The notes below the pieces were generated by a model. It did no database searches. It worked only from the letters and a program-made list of their open reading frames with translations, and had not been told where the DNA came from. 64,000 bases of DNA from Streptomyces chrestomyceticus JCM 4735. GTDB taxonomy: Bacteria > Actinomycetota > Actinomycetes > Streptomycetales > Streptomycetaceae. Shown here in pieces: positions 1 through 7,251 of this stretch. Numbering within the stretch: position 1 is the first letter of the stretch; the number at the start of each line of letters is the position of its first letter. A program made the position numbers and the translations under genes. The stretch spans positions 1,054,001 through 1,118,000 of the forward strand of contig NZ_BHZC01000001.1 of NCBI RefSeq assembly GCF_003865135.1. The letters are read 5' to 3'.

Positions 1-297
1 GGCCTGGTGCGCGGCGGAGCGGGAACGGCGCTGGTCGGCAGCCATGCAGACGTGGCCGACCGGATCGAGGAGTACCACGCCCTCGGCATCGAGCACTTCG
101 TACTGTCCGGCTATCCGCACCTGGAGGAGGCGTACTGGTTCGGCGAGGGGGTACGGCCCGAGCTGGCCGCCCGGGGGCTGCTGCCCGACGGCGTACCTCC
201 CCGGTCCGGTGTTCCGGCGTCCGGTGCTCCGGCGTCCGGCGAGCGACCGGCCTCCGCCCCGGACGCGGCGCCGCTGCTGGTGGCGGGAGGCCGCTGA
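1..297 (+). CDS. ssuD: FMNH2-dependent alkanesulfonate monooxygenase (SsuD-like), C-terminal part
   Basis: This is the 3' end of a gene that begins before the window; the frame is open from base 1. The encoded tail has the conserved C-terminal pattern of SsuD-type bacterial luciferase-like monooxygenases: a GxALVGS turn, then a [13 protein letters not shown] helix, then [17 protein letters not shown]. SsuD releases sulfite from alkanesulfonates using reduced FMN. After this block comes a low-complexity Pro/Ser/Ala tail of about 35 residues that is not part of the fold. The flavin monooxygenase gene starts 68 bases downstream on the same strand, so the two may be co-transcribed as a sulfur or oxidation locus. 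The family call is firm; the substrate is inferred. Confidence 0.85.
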   Translation, partial: GLVRGGAGTALVGSHADVADRIEEYHALGIEHFVLSGYPHLEEAYWFGEGVRPELAARGLLPDGVPPRSGVPASGAPASGERPASAPDAAPLLVAGGR

Positions 298-364
298 ACG
301 GCCGCGGGTCAGCGTGCCTGCGGGCCGGCGGAAGATTTCCGCCCCCGCCCTGGTTGGTAGAAAC

Positions 365-1516
365 ATGAACAACATCGGGGTGCGGGAGACCGAGGTCGTC
401 GTGGTCGGCGCCGGTCAGGCCGGCCTGGCCGCCGCCTTCCACCTGCGGCGGGTGGGGTACGAGCCGGACCGGGACTTCGTCGTACTGGACCACGCGCCGC
501 GACCGGGCGGCGCGTGGCAGTTCCGCTGGCCGACCCTGACGTACGGGAAGGTCCACGGGATGCACGCGCTGCCCGGTATGGAGCTGGCCGGCGCCGACCC
601 GGACCGGCCGTCCTCGGAGGTGATCGGCGCGTACTTCGACACGTACGAGCGGGCCTTCGGGCTGCGGGTGCACCGTCCGGTGGACGTCCGCTCGGTACGC
701 GACGGCGCGGACGGCCGGCTCCTGGTGAACACCTCGGAAGGGACGTACGCCACCCGGGCCCTGGTCAACGCGACCGGCACCTGGGACCGGCCCTTCTGGC
801 CACGCTTCCCCGGCCAGGACGTCTTCCGCGGCCGTCAACTGCACAGCTCCGCGTACCGCGGGCCGCAGGACTTCGCGGGGCGGCGCGTGATCGTCGTCGG
901 CGGCGGCACCTCCGCCGTCCAGCAGTTGCTGGAGATCGCCGACGTCGCCGAGGCGACCGCCTGGGTGACCCGGCGCCCACCCGTCTTCCGTACGGGCCCG
1001 TTCGACGAACAGCAGGGCCGGGCGGCCGTCGCGCGGGTCGAGGAACGGGTCCGGGCGGGCCTGCCGCCGCAGAGCGTGGTGTCCGTGACGGGACTGCCGA
1101 TGACTGCCATTCGACCACACCATACCTTCCGCACCAGCCCCCTCACACCGCCCGAGGCCCTGGAACTGGCCCGCCAACAAGGCGTCCTGGTCCGCCATCC
1201 CATGTTCAACCGCATCACCGAAACCGGCGCCTGCTGGCTGGACGGCGCACGAGACGACGGCGTGACCAGAATCGACGCCGACGCCATCCTCTACGCCACC
1301 GGCTTCCGCCCCGCCCTGGGCCACCTGGCCCCGCTCCAGCTGCGCGAGTCAGGAGGCGGCATCCGCCTGGACGGCACCCGCGCCGTCCGGGACCCCCGTG
1401 TCCACCTCGTCGGCTACGGCCCGTCCGCCAGCACCATCGGCGCCAACCGCGCCGGGCGCGCAGCGGTACACGACATCCGACAGCTCCTGCAACCGAGCCT
1501 CCGCACTGTCGCATGA
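365..1516 (+). CDS. Flavin-containing monooxygenase (FMO-like), chimeric C-terminus
   Basis: 383-aa FAD/NADPH monooxygenase. Residues 10-26 carry the FAD Rossmann motif (VVGAGQAG), residues about 153-165 the FMO fingerprint ending in LHSSAY, and residues about 174-190 a second, NADPH-binding GxGxxS motif (VVGGGTS). The ATG at 365 was chosen because the protein then begins just before the FAD motif; the open frame extends upstream without homology. Up to the motif LPMT (bases 1094-1104) codon use is typical of the neighbourhood. After it the sequence turns richer in A/T-containing codons and lacks the helix found in the second copy of this gene end at 16695-17051. I infer that the C-terminal 136 residues were replaced by an incoming, diverged FMO end when the island inserted. 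The active-site motifs are intact, so the hybrid may still work. Confidence 0.8.
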   Translation: MNNIGVRETEVVVVGAGQAGLAAAFHLRRVGYEPDRDFVVLDHAPRPGGAWQFRWPTLTYGKVHGMHALPGMELAGADPDRPSSEVIGAYFDTYERAFGLRVHRPVDVRSVRDGADGRLLVNTSEGTYATRALVNATGTWDRPFWPRFPGQDVFRGRQLHSSAYRGPQDFAGRRVIVVGGGTSAVQQLLEIADVAEATAWVTRRPPVFRTGPFDEQQGRAAVARVEERVRAGLPPQSVVSVTGLPMTAIRPHHTFRTSPLTPPEALELARQQGVLVRHPMFNRITETGACWLDGARDDGVTRIDADAILYATGFRPALGHLAPLQLRESGGGIRLDGTRAVRDPRVHLVGYGPSASTIGANRAGRAAVHDIRQLLQPSLRTVA

Positions 1517-1725
1517 ATGCTCGCATGCACGCGCCCGGCAACTACACCAGCAACCGTTGCACCAGCCGAGGGCATCGCAACACAGCCGCAGCCTCACAAG
1601 GCACCCAGCGGATCGACACGCCACCCCGCCTGCCTCCGCATCGCGCAAGCTCGATCTTTCAGCGCAAGACATCGGCCACTTTCCGCGCCATGCAGGGAAT
1701 CGCCAACAGAAAGAATGGACGCATA

Positions 1726-2067
1726 AGACGGTGTCCTATGTGGTGAGGCGGAGTAGGACGTCAGCATGAGGCAGGAGACGTGGAATTGGATCGTTCCGGA
1801 GGGGCTGTGGGAGATCCCGAAGCCGTTGCTCCCGCCGTCGAGGGTGCGGCCGCAGGGCGGCGGGACGCCGGACACGCCTGATGAGACGCTGTTCGCCGCG
1901 ATCATCTATGTGCTGGTCAGCGGATGCGCCTGGCGGCAGTTGCCGTGCTCGACACCTCCTCAGCCCCCTACGAACGCCACCCCTCCAACTACCTGGCCTT
2001 CCTCGGCCTCGCAGCCCCCTGTGCTGCTACCAGCAACTGCTCCGCCTCACCACATAGGACAAGGTCA
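1726..2067 (+). mobile_element. Internally deleted IS5-family (IS427-type) element, MITE-like
   Basis: A 342-bp remnant with near-intact ends. The left end reads AGACGGTGTCCTATGTGGTG; the right end, read inward on the other strand, shares TGTCCTATGTGGTGAGGCGGAG. A TA dinucleotide flanks both ends, matching the TA target duplication of IS427-type elements. Inside, an ATG at 1766 opens a transposase N-terminus (NWIVPEGLWEI, then LFAAIIYVLVSGCAWRQLP). The sequence then jumps at about base 1945 to the transposase C-terminus (YERHPSNYLAFLGLAA, in another frame). The middle, including the DDE triad, is gone. The element is related to the full copy at 15622-16486 but diverged from it, and could move only with transposase supplied in trans. 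Confidence 0.75.
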
Positions 2068-2246
2068 TATTTTGCCGAGCCTCGCCCGCTGTTGGCACCC
2101 GGCACGGGCGATTCCATGCGATCTCCGTACACCTGCACGGGCCTGGTGACGGGGCGATGGCGCCTTCCGGTGATGGGGGGACGGGGGCTCCCGCACCACC
2201 CGCCCCAACTACCCTCAGTTGACTGGAGTCGCTACAGGAGCGTGCG

Positions 2247-3467
2247 GTGGACAACGAGATTCAACTGATCAGTGACGACGACGGGCTCGCGGTCATCGGG
2301 GAGCCGGAGGACGTCGAGCACTTCCTCGCCTCGGAGGGGCTGTTGTCGTTGTCGGAACACCTCGTGGGGCCACGACTCGGGCCCCTCCTCCGGCTCGGGG
2401 CGGTAGTCGCACAGGCAGGCTCCGAGAGTGCCGCGCACCACTCGGGTCGCTGGGTGAAACTGACCAAGGAGTCCGCGCAACTGTGCAAGAAGTACGGGCT
2501 GATGGAGAGCAGGGTCCCAGGCGTCAGCCATGCGATGGTGGGGAAGCGGGGCTCGATCCAGTCATGGCTCCAGATCACGACGGAGCCCCGCCCGCTCCTG
2601 GGCGGCCCTGCCCTTCTTTCCTCCGCTGCGGGGATCATGGCGCAGCTCGCGCTGCAGCATGAGATGAGCCAGATCAAGCGCCACCTCGCCGCGATCGGCA
2701 AGAAGGTGGACGACGTGCTTCGCGCCCAGAAGGACTTCGAGTGGGGGAGGGTGTACGGAGCGGCCCTCGACATCGATTCCGCCCTGACCGTTCTGGAAGT
2801 GCAGGGCCGGGTCGACGACGATACGTGGTCGACCGTACAGGGCAGGACCCACACGATCACCGATGCCCTGGGGTGGTCACTGCGTCGTCTCGGCACCCTC
2901 GCGGCGAAGATGGCGGACACCACCAAGATCGGTGATCTGGCCAGGACGGCCAAGGAAGTCGAGTCCGAGTTCCAGGAAGCACTCATCGTTCTGGCGCGTT
3001 GCTCCGAACTGCAGGCGGCGCTCGACAAACTGCGGCTGGCACGGGTGCTGGACACGTCTCCGGACGAGTTGGAAGGGCGACGGCACGCACTGGCTGTCGA
3101 CCGGCGGAGGCGGCGGGAACGCATCTCGGAGGAGATTGAGCACCTGGTGGCTTGCATGGCTGCGGCCGCGGGCACGACTCGGTCGCATGTGCTGCTGCAC
3201 TTGTCCGCGCACCGGGCTGTGGTGGGCTCGATCAACCGCATCGCGATCGCAGGCGATGAGTTCCAGAAGCTGCTCGGAGTGGAAGCCGGTCGGCCTTCAT
3301 GGGAGGCGACACGGTGGTGGGACGCGGCCCGTGACGTGGAGCTTTTGAAGAACGCAGCCGCGGAGGCAGGCCGCAAGGCTGCTGCGGGTGTGCTGGTCGC
3401 GGGGGCGGTGGCGCTCGTGGCGAGCCGCGCTGCACTTGCCGACGAAGAGAGCGGCGACGCGGACTGA
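2247..3467 (+). CDS. Conserved protein of unknown function, island cargo
   Basis: 406-aa protein starting at GTG 2247 behind an AGGAG box six bases upstream. I do not recognise a named domain. The N-terminus (residues 1-20, IQLISDDDGLAVIGEPEDVE) looks like a short globular lead; residues about 120-330 are strongly helical with charged heptad-like stretches (MSQIKRHLAAIGKKVDDVL, RRRRRERISEEIEHL). A hydrophobic Ala/Val-rich segment near residues 385-400 (AAAGVLVAGAVALVASRAAL) could be a single membrane anchor, leaving a short acidic tail. There is no signal peptide. It stands alone between the IS remnant and an empty stretch. A role with the downstream toxin cluster is possible but nothing in the sequence shows it. 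Confidence 0.7.
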   Translation: MDNEIQLISDDDGLAVIGEPEDVEHFLASEGLLSLSEHLVGPRLGPLLRLGAVVAQAGSESAAHHSGRWVKLTKESAQLCKKYGLMESRVPGVSHAMVGKRGSIQSWLQITTEPRPLLGGPALLSSAAGIMAQLALQHEMSQIKRHLAAIGKKVDDVLRAQKDFEWGRVYGAALDIDSALTVLEVQGRVDDDTWSTVQGRTHTITDALGWSLRRLGTLAAKMADTTKIGDLARTAKEVESEFQEALIVLARCSELQAALDKLRLARVLDTSPDELEGRRHALAVDRRRRRERISEEIEHLVACMAAAAGTTRSHVLLHLSAHRAVVGSINRIAIAGDEFQKLLGVEAGRPSWEATRWWDAARDVELLKNAAAEAGRKAAAGVLVAGAVALVASRAALADEESGDAD

Positions 3468-4385
3468 GCGAGCACCGGCCGCCGGAACAGTCGCCTCGGC
3501 GCACCTTCGCGACGGAGGCGGCCATGATGTTTGAGCCGCACCGCGCCGGGAAGCGGCTGCCCGGAACAGGGCTGCCCAGACATCCTTCACGCCGTCCGCT
3601 CGAAGGCCGGGCCGCCTGCTTCGTCCGGGTCCGGCGCGGTTGCGGTCGGAGGGCATGGATCGGTGGGACCGCTTCATGACTGGCGATGTCGGCCCGCAAC
3701 CGCCCGAGCGGTACATCAGTCGGCCTGCTCCCGCCCGGCTGATGGCGGCCAGCTCTCACCCCGGCCCCTGCCCGAGGCCCCGGATGCTGTGCGTGCATGA
3801 TCCTCAGTTCACCAGTCAGGCCGGTCGGCGTGCTCCGCCCCGACGGGCCGTACCGGGCCCTGGGCCGGCGTCCCGACCACGCTGTGCCGGCTCGCGGCTA
3901 CGAGACGATCGGCCGCCGCCATCGCCTCCAGCGGCGGACGCTGGACAGGCTCGTCACCCACGATCACTGACGGCATCCGGCGGCGCCCCTGCCCCACCCT
4001 TTCCTGCCCTTTCCTTTCCGGACCTGCCCTTTCCTGTCCTTTACTTTCCTGTTCTGCCCTTTCCTGTCCCACCGTCGGCCGGTCTGCGGAGGACGACGTG
4101 GTCCGGCGCCTCGCCGCCCCCGAATTCCAATGAATTCGTCGGCTCGTCCGCTCAGTCACCCTCGCCCCGATTCCCCTTCCCCTTCCCGATCCCCTTCACG
4201 ATCCATCCGCCTAAAGACTGCCCCGTAAGCGCTGGTCCCGAATGAGATGGTCTTGCCGTGTTGGTGCGATCACGGCGTCGGAGCCCTGTGACCCTCTCCA
4301 CCGAAGATCGACAACAGCGACGGCTCGGCATACCCGGAAGGTAGGTAGTAGGCTCTGTGACTTGTCGAGACCCCGGGGAGGGTTC
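3468..4385. other. Gene-free stretch with pyrimidine-rich tract
   Basis: 918 bases with no convincing gene on either strand; the open frames here have no family-like composition. Bases about 3990-4075 form a low-complexity C/T-rich tract built on repeated CCTTTCCTG-like words, without a regular period or inverted symmetry. It looks like a decayed insertion scar. A GGGGAGGG box at its right end (about 4375-4382) serves the next gene. Confidence 0.5.
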
Positions 4386-5066
4386 TTGATCGACTATCGG
4401 AACGAGCAGTACGAGCACTGGCCGCACTACGAAGACATCACCGACGAGTACTACAGGTCCGGCCGGTTCTTCTACGGCGAGGACAGGGGCGGGCGACTGC
4501 AGATAGGACGGGTTGTCGCCTTCTACCGGGCGTTCAGTGGAGTCATCACCCCTGCTATCGAGCCGGTCGTACGGTTTTTCGATCAGGAGGGGGAAGAAGG
4601 TCTGCCCGAGTATGTATCTCTGGGAACCCGGACTGAGAGATATTGGATGGGCCAGACGGTTCAGGACGTGGAAAAGGCATGGCGGGAAGCCTCGTCCGCT
4701 GGATCTTGGCCGCAGCCGCACGGCCGGCAATGGATGCACAGCGCTGCTCCGTTTTACGTCGACCCGGCGCACTACCTGCTGTACTACGCAGCCCTGGGTG
4801 ACGAGGGGGAGACCTACCTCGGCCGGGTCGTGGGATGGGATCCTCCCAAGTTCGCCGACGAACTCCCGACGCCGATAGTCCGCCTCTATCGACCGGATGG
4901 CGATCTTGACGGGGAAGGCAAGTACGTGGGACTGGACCTGCCGGACAACTACTGGATGACGGGGACCCTCGAATCGGCCCGGAAAGACCTCGCAGAGGAA
5001 ATCACCCGGAGATCAGCGGGACCGGACCTTCCTGACGACCCTTGGACGCGTGGCGCTGAGGAATGA
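4386..5066 (+). CDS. Protein of unknown function, aromatic-rich
   Basis: 226-aa protein. I chose TTG 4386 because a strong GGGGAGGG box lies just before it and the sequence becomes protein-like only from there; the frame is open further upstream without homology. The protein is rich in Tyr, Trp and acidic residues (EQYEHWPHYEDITDEYYRSG at the N-terminus), has no signal peptide or membrane segment, and contains two similar blocks (VEPVVRFF and PTPIVRLYRPDG), hinting at a repeated beta-structured fold. Many toxin-associated immunity and hypothetical proteins of Streptomyces look like this, but I do not recognise the family. It ends where an IS112-like relic begins, so its C-terminus may have been altered. 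Confidence 0.6.
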   Translation: MIDYRNEQYEHWPHYEDITDEYYRSGRFFYGEDRGGRLQIGRVVAFYRAFSGVITPAIEPVVRFFDQEGEEGLPEYVSLGTRTERYWMGQTVQDVEKAWREASSAGSWPQPHGRQWMHSAAPFYVDPAHYLLYYAALGDEGETYLGRVVGWDPPKFADELPTPIVRLYRPDGDLDGEGKYVGLDLPDNYWMTGTLESARKDLAEEITRRSAGPDLPDDPWTRGAEE

Positions 5067-5400
5067 CCTCGGCGTCGACACCCGGCTCGTCGTGGCCGTC
5101 GGCCGGCCACTGCCCGGCAACCGCAACGACCGCAGGGCAGGGGAACTGCCCGGCGCCAAGGCACCGTCGGCAAGGCTACGGTCATCGCGGACGGCGGTCA
5201 CCGGGTACCCGGCCTTGCCCCCGCACCGCCGTGATCCGGGCCAGATCAATCTCCCTGCTCGGAAAGAGGAACACAACGCCTCCCACCGCGTGGTCCGGGC
5301 CCGCGTCGAGCATGTTTTCGCACGGCTGAAGACCTGGCAGCCCCTCCGCGTCTGCCGACTCAAAGGCGACGGCGTCCATTCCTTCTTCGTACGCCTTCCA
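5065..5400 (+). pseudogene. IS5-family (IS112-like) transposase relic, C-terminal half
   Basis: A broken stretch encoding the C-terminal half of an IS112-type transposase. Recognisable blocks are LVVAVGRPLPGNRNDRRA, then after a disturbed segment PHRRDPGQ, ARKEEHNASHRVVRARVEHV and FARLKTW. The last block carries the glutamate region of the DDE domain. The N-terminal half, the normal start and the element ends are missing, and the segment between the first two blocks is out of frame. It is unrelated to the IS427-type copies that flank the island and is further evidence of repeated insertion here. Confidence 0.7.
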
Positions 5401-5456
5401 ACCGCCTCGCCGGTGCAACGGACGGCGGGCCACGCGGCTCGCGGGCCGATTCGTGC

Positions 5457-5880
5457 TCACACCTGCACGTGGGTGAGAAAGGTGTCGCGGCCGGGGCAGG
5501 TGGTCCGGGGCGGGTAGAGCGCGTGGAGAGGGGCGTACACCGGTGGTTCGAGACGGAGAATGTGCGTCTTGCCGCCCGCGGCGGGGCCCGGTGCCGTGGT
5601 GACGAAGGCGATGTGGCGGGTGCCGATGACGGCGGTGACCGGGGGTGTGCCCTGCCGGTCGGTGCGTTCGGTACGGGGTTCGAAGCCGGCCTGGCGGCAG
5701 TGGCCGATGAGGAGGTCGGTGTAGTCGGAGCGGCCGGGGCCCCCAGACCATAAGGGGCTCGTCGGCGAGTTCGGGGAGGGTCACGGTGGTACGAGCGGCG
5801 AGGTGGCAGTCGGAGGCGACGGCGATGTGCAGGCGCTGGTGGCCCAGGGTGGTGCGGGTCAGGCCGTGGGCTGGCGTGAT
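5457..5880 (-). pseudogene. LysR-type regulator relic, effector-binding domain only
   Basis: Minus-strand remnant of the C-terminal effector domain of a LysR regulator. It reads RLHIAVASDCHLAARTTVTL then PELADEPLMVWG, shifts frame in a GGGGGCCCC run near 5745, and continues as SDYTDLLIGHCRQAGFEPRT through TAVIGTRHIAFVTTAPGP to a TGA at 5457-5459. The DNA-binding helix-turn-helix is absent. Upstream it is joined in frame to a truncated SARP gene at about 5880, so the two relics form one artificial open frame. Not functional. Confidence 0.7.
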
Positions 5881-6366
5881 GAAGTGCTCCAGTGCCTCGC
5901 CCTGCCGGCCCTCCAGATAGAGCGCGCGCATCAGGAGGGCCCGCGGTCGCTCCCTGAGCGGGAAGGCGGCCATGTGCTTCTGCAACTCCAGCGCGTCCAG
6001 TTCGCGCGCGAGGCGGCCCTCCCGCACCTTGAGCCGGTGGTCGCCGAGCCGCACCCGCTGCGCGTCGAAGTAAGCGCTCCGGAGGCCCTCCAGGGGCTCG
6101 CCGTCGTCGACGATCTCCGCGCGGACCGTGTACCCGCCGTCCCTGGACTTCAGATCCAGCTCGGGAAGCGCCTTACGGATCTTGTACATATACGTCCGCA
6201 ATGCCATCACCGCGCTCGGGTTCGGGTCGTCCCAGCCCATGCCGATCAACTGGTTGTTGTTCAGCCGGATGCCGTTGTTGAGCAACAACACCGCCAGCAC
6301 CGCCCGCTGCTGGCGCGGCCCCAGCCCGATCTCCTCTTCGTCGCGCCAGGCACGTACCGGGCCCAT
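5881..6366 (-). pseudogene. SARP/AfsR-type regulator relic, N-terminal part
   Basis: Minus-strand fragment of a SARP-type regulator: the OmpR-like winged helix (GLGPRQQRAVLAVLLLNN, then SAVMALRTYMYKIRKALPEL) followed by the first part of the BTAD domain (RLARELDALELQKHMAAF through ALLMRALYLEGRQGEALEHF). It stops abruptly and fuses to the LysR relic. The usual start (MRYEFxILGPVRAW) is present upstream but broken by a frameshift between the RYEFVIL and GPVRAW blocks near 6370. With two lesions and no ATPase or TPR part, it should be read as a dead gene. Confidence 0.7.
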
Positions 6367-6466
6367 CAGTGAGAATCACAAACTCATACCGCAGCACAAC
6401 GCCCGCGCGCATGCCCGGCTTCCCCGTACGTGTCGCGGTCACCGAGAGCGCTCGGCGGGGGCCCGT

Positions 6467-6695
6467 TCACGGCGAGGGCGAGATCACGACGGCAGGGAGG
6501 TCGAAGCGTTTGGTGCCGGTGCCGTGGTGGCGGACGTGGTGGGCCCTCCGGCGGGTGCGGAAGTCGTCGCTGCGGGTGGACGGCTCACCGACGAGGTCGT
6601 GCAGCTCCTTGTCGTGGCGAGCGCGTCCGGTTTCCGTACGCAGGATGGCCACAGCGGTGTCGGCAGCCTGTTCCCCTCCCGCCGTCCGTCGCCGC
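6467..6695 (-). pseudogene. MmyB-type (XRE family) regulator relic
   Basis: A short minus-strand fragment of the ligand-binding region of MmyB-like XRE regulators: AVAILRTETGRARHDKELHD, then LVGEPSTRSDDFRTR, then VRHHGTGTKRF. The conserved family pattern is LRxExGRxxxDKxLxDLVGELSTRSxxFRTRWAxHxVRxHxTGxKR. Both the N-terminal helix-turn-helix and the end of the domain are missing. It is the third regulator relic in a row (after SARP and LysR), so this 1.3-kb stretch is a regulator graveyard. Confidence 0.6.
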
Positions 6696-6900
6696 GCGAT
6701 CAGCCGACGCCTGGCTCGGTACGTGTGACGGTGACAGCGGCCGGCCCCAGCCGGGCTGGACAACACGACAGCGGGTGGCCACAGGCTTACCTGTGACCAC
6801 CCGCCGAGAACGCTCAGCCCTTACGAGGACACCACCGGTGAGTGCCGACCCAGGGATGCGTACCCCCGTCGGCCGACGCTCCCCTCGAAGCCCTGCACCG

Positions 6901-7251
6901 TCAGTCGGCGGCCAGCCGTTGCAGTTCGACCATCATCCGGTCCAGCGTCGCGACGTAGGCATGGAACTTCTGCTTGACTTGCAGTTCTTCGTCCGTTGTG
7001 GTGCTCACCGAAGCGAATGCGCTCAGGAGGTTCTTGACCGCGCGGGCGTGCTCGTCCAGATCCGGGATGTCCGAAGCGCTCAGGTCGCCGCTGTCGACCT
7101 GGCCCGCATAGCCCGCGATCTGATAGTCGATGTCGAGCAGGTCGGAACCCAGATCCTGCAGCTTTCCGGGTTTCGGGCGGTCAGGGTAGGGCATGGCGCG
7201 AAATGTTCGGTAGGCATGCCGGAAGTCGGAGCTGCCCGTCAGTCCCACCAT
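6901..7251 (-). CDS. Putative immunity protein for the adjacent polymorphic toxin
   Basis: 116-aa acidic, helix-rich, cytosolic protein with no signal peptide or membrane segment. Blocks include LGSDLLDIDYQIAGYAGQVD and, near the C-terminus, FHAYVATLDRMMVELQRLAA, which looks like a helical bundle. The ATG at 7251 lies inside the last codons of the toxin gene: the two frames overlap by 13 bases in different phases, with a GGGAAG box eight bases upstream. That favours translational coupling. A second possible start, ATG 7194, would shorten it by 19 residues. Small genes placed directly after Hint-type toxin genes normally encode the matching antidote; I infer that role from position and size, not from a recognised immunity family. 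Confidence 0.65.
   Translation of the reverse strand: MVGLTGSSDFRHAYRTFRAMPYPDRPKPGKLQDLGSDLLDIDYQIAGYAGQVDSGDLSASDIPDLDEHARAVKNLLSAFASVSTTTDEELQVKQKFHAYVATLDRMMVELQRLAAD

Noticed and set aside
3990..4075. C/T-rich tract as a regulatory or recombination site
   Set aside because: Irregular repeat words without period, symmetry or neighbouring gene to regulate; reads as low-complexity scar.
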